Below, piece after piece: positions 18,620 through 27,670 of a stretch of 64,000 nt of DNA. Every line of letters begins with the position of its first letter. The stretch's first letter is position 1. Under the pieces are notes generated by a model. The model was given only the letters and a program-made list of their open reading frames with translations, ran no database searches and was not told where the DNA came from. Where the stretch lies: the NCBI RefSeq assembly GCF_019669905.1, contig NZ_AP019777.1, forward strand, positions 1,488,001 to 1,552,000, written 5' to 3'. Position numbers and translations under genes: made by a program. The stretch is from Methylomonas koyamae (lineage in GTDB: Bacteria; Pseudomonadota; Gammaproteobacteria; Methylococcales; Methylomonadaceae).

Positions 18620-19201
18620 ATGAGCGAATACTTACTTTTGATATTGGGTACGGCATTGGTCAACAACGTCGTGCTGGTCAAGTTTCTTGGGTTGTGCCCG
18701 TTCATGGGCGTTTCCAACAAACTCGACACGGCCTTGGGCATGGGCTTGGCGACGACTTTCGTGTTAACGCTGGCGTCCGCCGCCAGTTGGGTGTTAGAGC
18801 ACCGGCTGTTAATACCGTTCGATATCGGTTTTTTGCGGGTGCTGGGATTTATTTTGGTGATCGCAGCCGTGGTGCAATTCACCGAAATGGTGATTCATAA
18901 AACCAGTCCGGTCATGTACCAGGTGCTGGGGATTTTCTTACCGCTGATTACGACCAATTGCGCGGTATTGGGTGTGGCCTTGTTGAACATCCAAGAGAAA
19001 TACGATTTCGTGCAAAGCCTGCTGTTCGGCTTTGGTTCGGCAATGGGTTTTACCCTGGTGATGGTGCTCTTCGCCGGTCTGCGTGAACGCTTGGCGCTCA
19101 TGGCAGTACCGGCGCTTTTTTCGGGGACGCCTATCGCTTTTATCACTGCCGGCGTTCTGTCGCTGGCATTCATGGGGTTTGCGGGTCTTTATACTAAATA
19201 A
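18620..19201 (+). CDS. rnfA: Rnf electron transport complex subunit A
   Basis: 193 residues, full length, six predicted membrane helices. RnfA and RnfE form the antiparallel membrane core, which in known Rnf complexes holds a buried [2Fe-2S] cluster at conserved Cys. Signature segments: [23 protein letters not shown] near the N-terminus and [16 protein letters not shown]. The start at 18620 (MSEYLLL) is chosen by family alignment and because the predicted sigma-54 start site lies just upstream. It is the first gene of the operon; the complex reduces ferredoxin or flavodoxin using NADH and ion-motive force, the likely electron source for nitrogenase. Confidence 0.95.
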   Translation: MSEYLLLILGTALVNNVVLVKFLGLCPFMGVSNKLDTALGMGLATTFVLTLASAASWVLEHRLLIPFDIGFLRVLGFILVIAAVVQFTEMVIHKTSPVMYQVLGIFLPLITTNCAVLGVALLNIQEKYDFVQSLLFGFGSAMGFTLVMVLFAGLRERLALMAVPALFSGTPIAFITAGVLSLAFMGFAGLYTK

Positions 19202-19211
19202 GAGGCGCATT

Positions 19212-19745
19212 ATGTACGTATTGTCCGCCATCGTTGTGTTGACTGCGCTGGGGTTATTACTGGGGCTGGCGCTGGGGATTGCCGGGAAGTATTTGAAAGT
19301 CGAGGCCGATCCGCTGATCGAAAAGGTGGAGGCGCTGATGCCCGGATCGCAATGCGGCCAATGCGGTTTTCCCGGCTGCCGCCCGGCTGCCGAAGCGGTC
19401 GTCTCCGGTAGCGCGCCGCTGACGTTATGCCCGCCGGGCGGCACCTCGTTGGTGGAACAGTTAGCCAAATTATTGGGCGTGGAAGTCGATTTGAGCCAGA
19501 CCCAGGATCAGGAACCGATGGTGGCTCGGGTCAGCGAGGAAACCTGCACCGGCTGCACCCGCTGCTTCAAAGTCTGCCCGACCGATGCAATCGTCGGCGC
19601 GCCCAAACAAATCCATGCCGTCGTCGCCGATGCTTGTATCGGTTGTAAAAAATGCGTCGAAGTCTGCCCCACCGAATGCTTGCAGATGCATCCGATAGAG
19701 GTAACCCTGCGCAATTGGCGCTGGCCTAAGCCGCTGGCGGCCTGA
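19212..19745 (+). CDS. rnfB: Rnf electron transport complex subunit B (Fe-S protein)
   Basis: 177 residues. One N-terminal membrane helix, then the Fe-S domain with CGQCGFPGC (about residues 47-55, the 4Fe-4S site of the RnfB/CODH type), followed by two ferredoxin motifs CTGCTRCFKVCP and CIGCKKCVEVCP. It is the soluble-facing electron outlet or inlet to ferredoxin. The ATG at 19212 lies 10 bases after the rnfA stop and gives the family start MYVLSAIVVL; the frame's upstream extension overlaps rnfA and is rejected. Confidence 0.95.
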   Translation: MYVLSAIVVLTALGLLLGLALGIAGKYLKVEADPLIEKVEALMPGSQCGQCGFPGCRPAAEAVVSGSAPLTLCPPGGTSLVEQLAKLLGVEVDLSQTQDQEPMVARVSEETCTGCTRCFKVCPTDAIVGAPKQIHAVVADACIGCKKCVEVCPTECLQMHPIEVTLRNWRWPKPLAA

Positions 19746-19756
19746 CGGAGATGCCC

Positions 19757-21286
19757 ATGTTCGCATTGTTCGAAAATCCCCGCCTGCGCGGCGGCATTCA
19801 CGCCGAAGAACACAAAACCGAGACCTCGGCACTGCCGATTGCGACCGATTTTCCGTTACCGAAGAAACTGTATATCCCGGTGCAACAGCACGTCGGCAAG
19901 CCGGCCGAGCCGTTGGTCATGGTCGGCGAAAAGGTGTTGAAAGGCCAGTTGCTGGCCTATAGCCAGGGCACGATTTCGGCGCCGGTGCATGCGCCAACCT
20001 CCGGTACTATCGTCGACGTCAAGGATTTTCCGGCGCCGCATCCGTCGGCCTTGCCGATCCGCACCGTGGTATTGGAAAGCGACGGTCTGGAGCAATGGGC
20101 CGAATTGAATGTTGCGGACGACCCGTTTCAACTCGATCCGGAAGAAATCTGCCTGCGGGTCGGCGCGGCCGGCGTGGTCGGACTGGGCGGCGCGGTGTTT
20201 CCGTCGGCGGTGAAGCTGAATCTGGGGCGGAAGAACAAGATACATACCTTGCTGATCAACGCCGGCGAATGCGAGCCCTACCTGACCTGCGACGACCGTT
20301 TGATGCAGGAGCGGGCGGCGGAGATCGTCGCCGGCATCCGCTTGATGTTGCGCGGCATGGATGCGCCGAAAGCGTTAGTCGGCATCGAAGACAACAAGCC
20401 GGAAGCTTTTGCGGCGATGCGTGAGGCCAGCCGGGCGTTTTCCAATATCGTCGTTTCGCAGGTACCGACCCGCTATCCGATGGGTTGGGATCGGCAAATG
20501 CTGCGTTATCTGACCGGCCAGGAGATTCCGGCCGACGGCAGGGCCACCGACATCGGCGTTGTGGTGCATAACGTCGCCACTGCTTATGCGGTCTATAACG
20601 CCGTCTGCCTGGGTCAGCCTTTGATCAGCCGGGTGGTGACGGTGTCCGGTGCGGCGTTGGCCAAGCCGCAGAACGTCGAAGTGCCGATCGGCACCTTGAT
20701 GTCGGAAGTATTGGTCTACTGCGGGCTGGACAAAGCCAAACTGGCGCGGCTGGTGATGGGCGGGCCGATGATGGGCGACGCGTTGCCTATCGCCGAAGTG
20801 CCGGTAGTAAAAGCCTGCAACGGCATATTGGCGCTGTCTCACGCCGATATCGAAGAACCGGAAGTGCAGCCCTGTATTCGCTGCTCGAGTTGCGTGACGG
20901 CCTGTCCGGTCGGGCTGTTGCCGTTGGAAATGGCCAGCCGGATCAAGGTCAACCAACTCGATGCCGCGGTGGATTTGGGCCTGAAGGATTGCATCAGTTG
21001 CGGCAGTTGTTCCTACGTCTGCCCGTCGAACATCCCGTTGGTGCATTACTTCAAATTCGCGTCCGGCGAACTGGTCAAGCGCCAACAAGCCGAACATAAA
21101 GCCGAGCAAACCAAACGCCTGATCGAAGACCGCAATAACCGGATGGAACGCATGCGCCTGGAAGCAGAAGCCGAAGCCCAGCGCGCCGCCGAGGCCCGCG
21201 CCGCGCGGCTGGCCGCCCAGCAGCAGGCCAAAGCCGACGGCACCGATAAAACTACGCAGAGCGTTGCCGCCGAGGAGACCGCATGA
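19757..21286 (+). CDS. rnfC: Rnf electron transport complex subunit C
   Basis: About 509 residues. It carries the NADH/FMN-binding SLBB-type region (GAAGVVGLGGAVFPSAVKL and INAGECEPYLTCDD) and two 4Fe-4S motifs, CIRCSSCVTACP and CISCGSCSYVCP. The C-terminal 80 residues are a charged, Ala-rich helical tail. RnfC is the peripheral NADH dehydrogenase module. The second of two close ATGs (19757) is preferred because GGAG lies 7 bases before it; the other is 19751. Its stop overlaps the rnfD start by four bases (ATGA). Confidence 0.95.
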   Translation: MFALFENPRLRGGIHAEEHKTETSALPIATDFPLPKKLYIPVQQHVGKPAEPLVMVGEKVLKGQLLAYSQGTISAPVHAPTSGTIVDVKDFPAPHPSALPIRTVVLESDGLEQWAELNVADDPFQLDPEEICLRVGAAGVVGLGGAVFPSAVKLNLGRKNKIHTLLINAGECEPYLTCDDRLMQERAAEIVAGIRLMLRGMDAPKALVGIEDNKPEAFAAMREASRAFSNIVVSQVPTRYPMGWDRQMLRYLTGQEIPADGRATDIGVVVHNVATAYAVYNAVCLGQPLISRVVTVSGAALAKPQNVEVPIGTLMSEVLVYCGLDKAKLARLVMGGPMMGDALPIAEVPVVKACNGILALSHADIEEPEVQPCIRCSSCVTACPVGLLPLEMASRIKVNQLDAAVDLGLKDCISCGSCSYVCPSNIPLVHYFKFASGELVKRQQAEHKAEQTKRLIEDRNNRMERMRLEAEAEAQRAAEARAARLAAQQQAKADGTDKTTQSVAAEETA

Positions 21287-22344
21287 GCAGCAAACCGATC
21301 AGCGGGCCGCATACTGCGGCCAGCCGCCGCGTGGATCAGATCATGTGGCTGGTGATTAAGGCCATGGCGCCGGCTATCGCCTGCGGCCTATTTTTGTTCG
21401 GTTGGCCGGCCTTGTACTTGCTGGCAACCACAGTTGCGGCGGCAGTATTGTTCGAAGCACTCAGTTTGAAATTGAAAGGCGTCGCGGCAATGCCGTTTGT
21501 GCGCGACGGCTCGGCCATCGTCACCGGTTTGCTGGTGGCGATGACGTTGCCGCCGTGGGCGCCGTGGTGGATAGGCGTGGTCGGCGCGGCGATCGCGATT
21601 GTGTTGGGCAAGCATGTTTACGGCGGGTTGGGGCAGAACCTGTTCAATCCGGCCATGTTGGCGCGGGTGGCTTTGCTGATTTCGTTTCCGATCGAGATGA
21701 CGACTTGGGCCAACGTGTCGCCGCTGTTTACCGGACCCGGCGTGATCGATAGTCTGGCCATCACCTTCGGCGGCTTGCAAAATGCCGACGCGGTGACCGG
21801 CGCCACCACCTTGGGTTACGTCAAAACCGAATTTTCCCAAGGCCGTATGCTGCCCGGCAGTTTGCTGGATTACTCCGGTTTTCTGGCTTTTTTAGGCTGG
21901 GAGCGCGGCAGCCTGGGCGAGACCTCTTCGCTGCTAATCCTGGCCGGCGGTATCTGGTTGATACGCCAGGGTGTCATCAAATGGCATATTCCGGTATCGC
22001 TGTTGCTGACCATTTTCTTGCTGTCGAGCCTGTTTCACTTGCTGGACGCCACGCACTATCTGGGACCATGGGTGCATTTGAATTCCGGCGCGGTGATGCT
22101 GGTGGCCTTCTTTATTGCCACCGATTACGTCACATCGCCGAATACGCCGCAAGGGCAAATTATTTTCGGTGCCGGCTGCGGCCTGTTGATTTACGTGATC
22201 CGCACCTGGGGCGGCTATCCGGAAGGCACCGGCTTTGCGATCTTGCTGATGAATGCGGTGACGCCGCTGATCGACCATTACATCCGTCCGCGCATCTACG
22301 GCCGTTACCGTAACGGCAAGCCGCTAGACATTTCCAACCCCTGA
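21283..22344 (+). CDS. rnfD: Rnf electron transport complex subunit D
   Basis: 353 residues with about ten membrane helices. The covalent FMN attachment motif is visible as DAVTGATTLGYVK (Thr about residue 172), and the family blocks GLGQNLFNPAMLARV and FFIATDYVTSPNTPQGQIIFG are present. Part of the ion-translocating membrane core. Translationally coupled to rnfC by a 4-base overlap and followed by rnfG after 8 bases. Confidence 0.95.
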   Translation: MSSKPISGPHTAASRRVDQIMWLVIKAMAPAIACGLFLFGWPALYLLATTVAAAVLFEALSLKLKGVAAMPFVRDGSAIVTGLLVAMTLPPWAPWWIGVVGAAIAIVLGKHVYGGLGQNLFNPAMLARVALLISFPIEMTTWANVSPLFTGPGVIDSLAITFGGLQNADAVTGATTLGYVKTEFSQGRMLPGSLLDYSGFLAFLGWERGSLGETSSLLILAGGIWLIRQGVIKWHIPVSLLLTIFLLSSLFHLLDATHYLGPWVHLNSGAVMLVAFFIATDYVTSPNTPQGQIIFGAGCGLLIYVIRTWGGYPEGTGFAILLMNAVTPLIDHYIRPRIYGRYRNGKPLDISNP

Positions 22345-22352
22345 GGCCGGCC

Positions 22353-23096
22353 ATGAGTTCCGAACCCGTTAAACCGCAAGCCAAGCCGAAAGCCGGCGAA
22401 TTACTGGAGTTGGCGTTGCTGCGCTGGGCTAGGTTTCGCCTGCAGCTGGCGCAGTGGCTGCAACCCGAGAATCTGCAGCAATTGCGGCCGCAAGTAAAAT
22501 TTCAGGCTGGCGTGTTGGCCGGATTTGCGTTGTTGGCTGCGATATTGTTGGGTGTGGCCGACTTGGCCACCCGCGGCGTGATCGAGTTGCGGCTGCGCGA
22601 GGATCTGCAAGCCAATCTGGCGCAGGTGGTTCCGGCGGAACTGCACGACAACGATCTGCTGCAGGATAGCGTGCTGCTGGATGCCAAGGACAACAATTTG
22701 GGAAGCGAGCAAATCGAAGTGTATTTGGCGAAAAAGGCCGGAATCGTCAATGCCGTCAGTTTTAAATTCGTTGCGCCGGACGGTTATGCCGGGCCTATCA
22801 GTTTGGTCATGGGCGTCGACCGCGACGGCGAAATCCTCGGCGTGCGCGTCATCTCTCACGTCGAAACGCCGGGCCTGGGCGACAAGATCGAAGTGACCAA
22901 ATCGAAATGGGTGCTGGGGTTCAACGGCAAGTCGCTGGATAACTTGAGCGTCGAGCAATGGGCTGTGAAAAAAGACGGCGGCGTGTTCGACCAATTCAGC
23001 GGCGCGACGATCACGCCGCGCAAAGTGGTGCAGGCGATCAAGCGCGGTCTGGACTTTTATAAGTTGCACCGGGTGGCCTTGCTGGGTGCCGATTAG
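22353..23096 (+). CDS. rnfG: Rnf electron transport complex subunit G
   Basis: 247 residues. One membrane helix (about 52-70, FQAGVLAGFALLAAILLGVADLA split by motif) precedes the periplasmic FMN-binding domain, with the covalent FMN motif FSGATITPRKVVQAI near residue 215 and HVETPGLGDKI in the middle. The cytoplasmic N-terminal extension of about 48 residues before the helix is longer than in the E. coli RsxG protein and is rich in Gln, Leu and Arg. It lies in the usual D-G-E order. Confidence 0.93.
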   Translation: MSSEPVKPQAKPKAGELLELALLRWARFRLQLAQWLQPENLQQLRPQVKFQAGVLAGFALLAAILLGVADLATRGVIELRLREDLQANLAQVVPAELHDNDLLQDSVLLDAKDNNLGSEQIEVYLAKKAGIVNAVSFKFVAPDGYAGPISLVMGVDRDGEILGVRVISHVETPGLGDKIEVTKSKWVLGFNGKSLDNLSVEQWAVKKDGGVFDQFSGATITPRKVVQAIKRGLDFYKLHRVALLGAD

Positions 23097-23186
23097 CTTG
23101 CAATGGTTCCTGTCTGCAATGTGGGGTAGCCCCGATGCCGATTGCACCCGCAGCGGCAACAGTTTTTATTTGGGAGCGTAGCTGTC

Positions 23187-23909
23187 ATGAATCTGTCGAT
23201 TCTATTCTCTGAACAATATCGAAAAATCGCCCGCGACGGGTTGTGGGACAACAATGTGGTGCTGACCCAGAATTTGGCTTTATGTCCGCTATTGGCTGTG
23301 ACCGGCACTGCCACTAACGGTTTGGGCATGGGCTTGGCGACGATGGCGGTGATGGTGGCGTCCAACGCTGCGGTCTCGGTCAGCCGGCATTTGATTCCGG
23401 CGGAGATTCGGATTCCGATTTTTGTGCTATTGATCGCGGCCTTGGTAACGCTGGTCGATATTTTTCTGAATGCCTGGATGCACGAATTGCATAAAGTGTT
23501 GGGTTTGTTCATCCCGTTGATCGTAACCAACTGCGTGATTCTCGGCCGCGCCGAAGCATTCGCCTCCAAGCAGCCGGTAATGCCGTCGATGTGGGACGGG
23601 CTGATGATGGGCGTCGGCTTTACCGGGGCGATGGTGGTGTTGGGCGCAATGCGCGAAATCAGTTCGGCCGGCACCCTGTTTGCCAATGCCTCGGTTTTGC
23701 TCGGCGAGGGTTTCCGCTTTCTAGAGACGGTATTGATACCGGAATATAAAGGTTTTTTACTGATGGCATTGCCGCCCGGCGGATTCATCATGCTGGGGTT
23801 CATGGTAGCGCTGAAGCGGTTGTTGGACCGCCGAATCGCGGCCAGGCCGGCGCCGCTAATCCAACCGGCGGCGGAGATAGCGGACGAGGACGCGGTCGCG
23901 GCGGAATAG
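23187..23909 (+). CDS. rnfE: Rnf electron transport complex subunit E
   Basis: 240 residues, six membrane helices, paralogous to RnfA. Family segments include LWDNNVVLTQNLALCPLLAVT and LFIPLIVTNCVILGRAEAFA, each with the conserved membrane Cys. The ATG at 23187 is preceded by GGGAG at a suitable distance; the frame upstream runs into the rnfG tail. The C-terminus (after about 215) is a charged extension. The 90-base gap after rnfG is the largest inside the operon. Confidence 0.95.
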   Translation: MNLSILFSEQYRKIARDGLWDNNVVLTQNLALCPLLAVTGTATNGLGMGLATMAVMVASNAAVSVSRHLIPAEIRIPIFVLLIAALVTLVDIFLNAWMHELHKVLGLFIPLIVTNCVILGRAEAFASKQPVMPSMWDGLMMGVGFTGAMVVLGAMREISSAGTLFANASVLLGEGFRFLETVLIPEYKGFLLMALPPGGFIMLGFMVALKRLLDRRIAARPAPLIQPAAEIADEDAVAAE

Positions 23910-23921
23910 GAGGAATCGAAC

Positions 23922-24185
23922 ATGAACGTCGGGGTATGTTACGCACAGGCCGATCGGCAAATTTGGTTACGTCTGGAAGTGCCCGAAGGCAGCACCATCG
24001 CCGATGCTATCGAGTTGTCGGGCGTGCTGAAGCAAATTCCGGAGATCGATCTGGAAACGCAAAAAGTCGGTATTTTCGGTAAACTAGCCAAGCTGGATGC
24101 GCCGGTCAAGGAGGGCGACCGGGTAGAAATCTACCGTAAAATTACCGCCGATCCTACGCAGGTTCAACGGCGGCGGGTGGCGTAA
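23922..24185 (+). CDS. rnfH: RnfH family protein (ubiquitin-like fold)
   Basis: 87 residues with the RnfH signature: VCYAQADRQIWLRLEVPEGS at the start, then GIFGKLAKLDAPVKEGDRVEIYR at the end. The family has a beta-grasp fold and is often the last gene of rnf operons in diazotrophs; its exact role is not settled. AGGAGG lies 6 bases before the ATG, and the gene ends three bases before bfd. Confidence 0.92.
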   Translation: MNVGVCYAQADRQIWLRLEVPEGSTIADAIELSGVLKQIPEIDLETQKVGIFGKLAKLDAPVKEGDRVEIYRKITADPTQVQRRRVA

Positions 24186-24187
24186 CG

Positions 24188-24385
24188 ATGTATGTCTGCG
24201 TTTGTAAAGCGGTGACCGATAGCCAGTTGGACGCGGCGATTGCCAGAGGGCTGTGTTCGCGCAAGCAGTTATTCCATTGTTTCGGCGTCGGCGGCGACTG
24301 CGGCAAATGCAACAAGGATATCGCCAGGATCTTGACCGATAAATCTGCCGGACGCTTGCGCCAAGCGGCTAACGATCGGCAGTGA
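24188..24385 (+). CDS. bfd: Bacterioferritin-associated ferredoxin
   Basis: 65 residues with the four [2Fe-2S] Cys in the Bfd pattern: CVC at residues 4-6 and CGKC at 38-41, plus the KAVTDSQLDAAIARG helix. Bfd reduces the ferric core of bacterioferritin to release iron. It follows rnfH directly and precedes bfr, so iron storage and release are wired to the electron-transfer operon, plausibly to feed Fe-S and nitrogenase assembly. Confidence 0.93.
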   Translation: MYVCVCKAVTDSQLDAAIARGLCSRKQLFHCFGVGGDCGKCNKDIARILTDKSAGRLRQAANDRQ

Positions 24386-24413
24386 CCAAACACCATAACC
24401 CAGGAGAATAGAC

Positions 24414-24878
24414 ATGCAAGGGGACAAAAAAGTTATCGAGTACCTGAACAAGGTATTGGAAAACGAACTCACCGCGATCAACCAATACTTTTTGCATGCC
24501 CGGATGTTCAAAAACTGGGGTTTGCAAAAACTCAACGAAAAGGAATACCACGAGTCGATCGACGAAATGAAACACGCCGACAAATTGATCGAGCGGGTTT
24601 TGTTTCTGGAGGGCCTGCCCAATCTGCAAAGCCTGGGCCGGTTGATGATCGGCGAGAATCCGCGGGAGATGCTGGAGTGCGACCTGAAGCTGGAGCAGTT
24701 GGCGTTGCCGCTGTTGAAAGAAGCGATCGCTTATTGTGAATCGGTCAACGATTATATTTCTCGCGAAGTGTTGGAACATATCCTGGAAAGCGAGGAAGAG
24801 CATATCGATTGGCTGGAAACCCAGTTGGATTTGATCGAAAAAATCGGCTTGCAGAACTATTTGCAATCGCAAATGTAA
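24414..24878 (+). CDS. bfr: Bacterioferritin
   Basis: 154 residues, full length. Ferroxidase ligands are visible (Glu in [33 protein letters not shown], and [11 protein letters not shown]). The axial haem ligand Met is in [19 protein letters not shown] (about residue 52). It stores iron as a ferric mineral in a 24-subunit shell. AGGAGA precedes the ATG by 7 bases. Its position as the last gene of the rnf/bfd run suggests co-regulation with nitrogen fixation, although an internal promoter cannot be excluded. Confidence 0.95.
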   Translation: MQGDKKVIEYLNKVLENELTAINQYFLHARMFKNWGLQKLNEKEYHESIDEMKHADKLIERVLFLEGLPNLQSLGRLMIGENPREMLECDLKLEQLALPLLKEAIAYCESVNDYISREVLEHILESEEEHIDWLETQLDLIEKIGLQNYLQSQM

Positions 24879-24893
24879 TTTCCGTTATTCCCA

Positions 24894-24938
24894 TGGATCG
24901 GCCTGGGCCGTCTTGCTTTAGTCGGCGCGGCCGATCCA
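24894..24938. terminator. Inverted repeat after bfr
   Basis: TGGATCGGCC (24894-24903) and GGCCGATCCA (24929-24938) form a perfect 10-bp stem with a 25-base loop, 15 bases after the bfr stop. It lacks a T-run, so it may be an RNA-end stabiliser or operator rather than a classic terminator. Confidence 0.45.
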
Positions 24939-25123
24939 TTCCGGTTAAACCTCGTCGCACGCCTTGCTCTAAAATCCCGTTACCGCCGTTTGCCATGCCG
25001 CTTTGCCGAAATATCCGGCAGGGCAGGCGAATATTTTCCGCGCGTTGCCAACAGTTGGCGCTAATAGGTTATCCTTATTCCGGTTAGCCGCGGCGCCTTA
25101 AGTCCGGTCGAATCGAGGATGTC

Positions 25124-26500
25124 GTGGCGTATCGCATCCCGGCCGTTGGCCTATCGCCGCTAATGGTTGCCGATTTTTCAATCCCTATCGCCGGAATGGA
25201 GCGTATGCCGCAGAGTGCCTTTACCCTGGAATCCTTGCTGGAAACTCACGACTTGCCGCTGGTCATTGTCGATGCCGAATTGAATGTGGTTGCGGTCAAT
25301 CGTGCTTGGGAAACCGGTTTTGGCGCTTCCCGGCAGAGCAGGGTGGGTAAGCCTTGCTGCCCAGACAACCGCGATTGCCGCCACCGGAAAATGTTCAGGA
25401 CCTTGGAGTCGTACGCCGGGGTGTATCCGGATTACAGCGACCCGGACGCGGCGTCTTCTTTGAATGTGCGCGGTTTTCCGCTGCTGGATGCCGACGCCAC
25501 TTTGTATTTGGGCGAAGTGCAGACGCCGTTGCACAAATGCCCGTCCGCCGATTCCGCGGCGATGATGGTCGGCAAGTCGGCGGTATTCAACGAATTTAGA
25601 ACCCGCTTGTGCCAAGCCGCAGAAACTCAAGCGGCAGTGATGCTGCTCGGCGAAACCGGTACCGGTAAGGAACTGGCCGCCGAGTTTGTGCACCGGAATT
25701 CGAAGCATGCGCATGGCGAATTCGTCATTGTCGACTGCACCATCTTGGGCGAAGACCTGTTCGAAAGCGAATTGTTCGGCCACGAAAAAGGCGCGTTCAC
25801 CGGAGCCACCGCGGCGAAAAAGGGCCTGTTCGAATTGGCAGATAACGGCACCTTGTTTTTCGACGAGATCGGCGACTTGCCGTTGTCGCAACAGCCCAAA
25901 CTGTTGCGCGCGCTGGAAAGCGGCCAATTTCGCCGGGTGGGCGGCACCGCGATGCAAAAAGCCAAAGTCAGGGTGGTTTGCGCTACGCATCGGAATTTGG
26001 CGGAAATGGTCAAGAACGGCCAGTTTCGCGAGGATTTGTTCTACCGGCTTTCGGTATTCCCGGTGGAGGCGCCGCCGTTACGCCAGCGCAAGCAGGATTT
26101 GCCGATATTGATCGACCATTTTCTGGGGCAACTCGCTGCCGGAGGCGCCGGTTATAGCCTAACGCAACCGGCGTTGGTGAAACTGATCCAATACGATTGG
26201 CCGGGGAACATTCGCGAGTTGCGCAATTGTCTGCAATTGGCCGCCGGCCTGTGCAAGGAGCGCCAGATTCAGGATAGCGACATTCACTTTATGCAGCGCC
26301 CGGTAGGGAACGGCGAAACCGGCGGCGTCGTCGGCTGGCAGCGGGAAACGGCGCCATTGGCCGGCCTTGCCCAATACGAGGCCGAATTTATCGGCAGTTT
26401 GATGAAAAAATATCAGGGCAACCGTAAACTGATTGCCGCCGAAATGAATATCAGCGAAAGAACGCTGTACCGTAAACTTAACCGGCTGCATTTGAGCTAG
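25124..26500 (+). CDS. Sigma-54-dependent transcriptional activator with a Cys-containing sensor domain
   Basis: 458 residues. The N-terminal domain is PAS-like ([24 protein letters not shown]) and carries a Cys group: C78, C79 and C85 ([16 protein letters not shown]) plus C139. The AAA+ domain has [14 protein letters not shown] and FFDEIGDLP, and a Fis-type HTH ends the protein ([23 protein letters not shown]). The GTG at 25124 has GAGGA upstream; ATGs at 25163 and 25196 are alternatives. It lies 245 bases after bfr and 14 before an HDOD gene. The Cys group could hold metal or Fe-S or be a redox switch, but that is inference. Target genes unknown; similar regulators occur near rnf/nif loci. 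Confidence 0.85.
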   Translation: MAYRIPAVGLSPLMVADFSIPIAGMERMPQSAFTLESLLETHDLPLVIVDAELNVVAVNRAWETGFGASRQSRVGKPCCPDNRDCRHRKMFRTLESYAGVYPDYSDPDAASSLNVRGFPLLDADATLYLGEVQTPLHKCPSADSAAMMVGKSAVFNEFRTRLCQAAETQAAVMLLGETGTGKELAAEFVHRNSKHAHGEFVIVDCTILGEDLFESELFGHEKGAFTGATAAKKGLFELADNGTLFFDEIGDLPLSQQPKLLRALESGQFRRVGGTAMQKAKVRVVCATHRNLAEMVKNGQFREDLFYRLSVFPVEAPPLRQRKQDLPILIDHFLGQLAAGGAGYSLTQPALVKLIQYDWPGNIRELRNCLQLAAGLCKERQIQDSDIHFMQRPVGNGETGGVVGWQRETAPLAGLAQYEAEFIGSLMKKYQGNRKLIAAEMNISERTLYRKLNRLHLS

Positions 26501-26513
26501 GCCTCGGGATACG

Positions 26514-27443
26514 ATGATGGAATCCAATTTAATCAACTGGACGCTAGACAACATCGGCAACCAGCAACGCAACGGTTTCACGCCGCCGCGCGACATGCGG
26601 GAAACGATTGCCCAAATCAAGGCCTTGCCGCCGCTGCCGGGCAGCGCAATGCGCATCTTGAATCTGATCGGCGACCCGCACGCCGACGTCGCCAAGTTGG
26701 CGGAAATCATAGAGCTCGACCCGCTGTTGACCGCGCAGATCATCCGCTGGGCCAGTTCTTCGTTATACGGTTACCGTGGTAAGATCACCACCGTGCATGA
26801 CGCGATCAGCCGGGTGCTGGGCTTTAATTTCGTCTTGGACTTGGCGTTGGGTCTGGCGGTGTTGGCGCCGTTGAAATCGCCGAAGGAAGGGCAAATCGGT
26901 ACCCGGATGTTTTGGACCCACGCACTGGCCAGCACCCGTTTGATGGCGCAATTGGCGGCAGCGATGCCCGAGTCGGTGCGGCCGAATGGGCAAGAATTAT
27001 TTTTGGCCGGTTTGATGCACAATATCGGTTTCCCGTTGCTGGGTCACCGTTTTCCCGACGAATTCAATTATCTGAGCGGTCTGATCAATGCAAATCCGAA
27101 TCTGGCGATCTTTAATCTGGAAAATTTCGCCTTCGGATTGAACCATACCGAAATCGGCGCCTGGTTAATGAATGTCTGGTCGATGCCGCGTGCGATCACC
27201 GATATTGTCTACCACCACCACAATCCTTGCTATCGCGGCGAACATCATCTATTGAACTTGTTGACATTTTACAGCGATTGCCTGTTGGGCAAACTCGGTA
27301 TAGGCGATGCGGCGAATCAGTCTTGTCCCGACGAAGTGCCGGCGCTGCTGGGTCTGGACGAAGCGGTTTGCCAACAGATTCTCGATAGCCAAAACGACGA
27401 GATCAGTTACATTCTGGCCACTGCGGAACAACTTACGGATTAA
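26514..27443 (+). CDS. HDOD domain signalling protein
   Basis: 309 residues. The HDOD core is clear: IKALPPLPGSAMRILNLIGDP, AKLAEIIELDPLLTAQIIRWA, TVHDAISRVLGFNFVLDLALG and FLAGLMHNIGFPLLGH. HDOD proteins lack the catalytic HD residues and act as signalling adaptors, often in nucleotide second-messenger or motility pathways. No receiver or EAL domain is attached. It lies 14 bases downstream of the sigma-54 activator gene, so the two are probably co-transcribed. Function unknown beyond the domain. Confidence 0.88.
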   Translation: MMESNLINWTLDNIGNQQRNGFTPPRDMRETIAQIKALPPLPGSAMRILNLIGDPHADVAKLAEIIELDPLLTAQIIRWASSSLYGYRGKITTVHDAISRVLGFNFVLDLALGLAVLAPLKSPKEGQIGTRMFWTHALASTRLMAQLAAAMPESVRPNGQELFLAGLMHNIGFPLLGHRFPDEFNYLSGLINANPNLAIFNLENFAFGLNHTEIGAWLMNVWSMPRAITDIVYHHHNPCYRGEHHLLNLLTFYSDCLLGKLGIGDAANQSCPDEVPALLGLDEAVCQQILDSQNDEISYILATAEQLTD

Positions 27444-27670
27444 CTCTAGTCGGCCGGCATGGTTGCTTGAAGACGTTTATTCGCAGAACCCTCAAAAGAC
27501 TTATTGCTGGCGTCAGTTTGCGAGTAGCGCTTTTCACTTTGCAGTGCGTTGCCTTGCTTAACCTTGCGCTCAAAACAAAGCCTGCCGCACTGTAATCTCG
27601 CCGAACCTGGCTCAAGTTGAATATTCAGCTTTGGCCCAGCGCGGTCTCATCGAGTTATCGCCGCTTGCAC

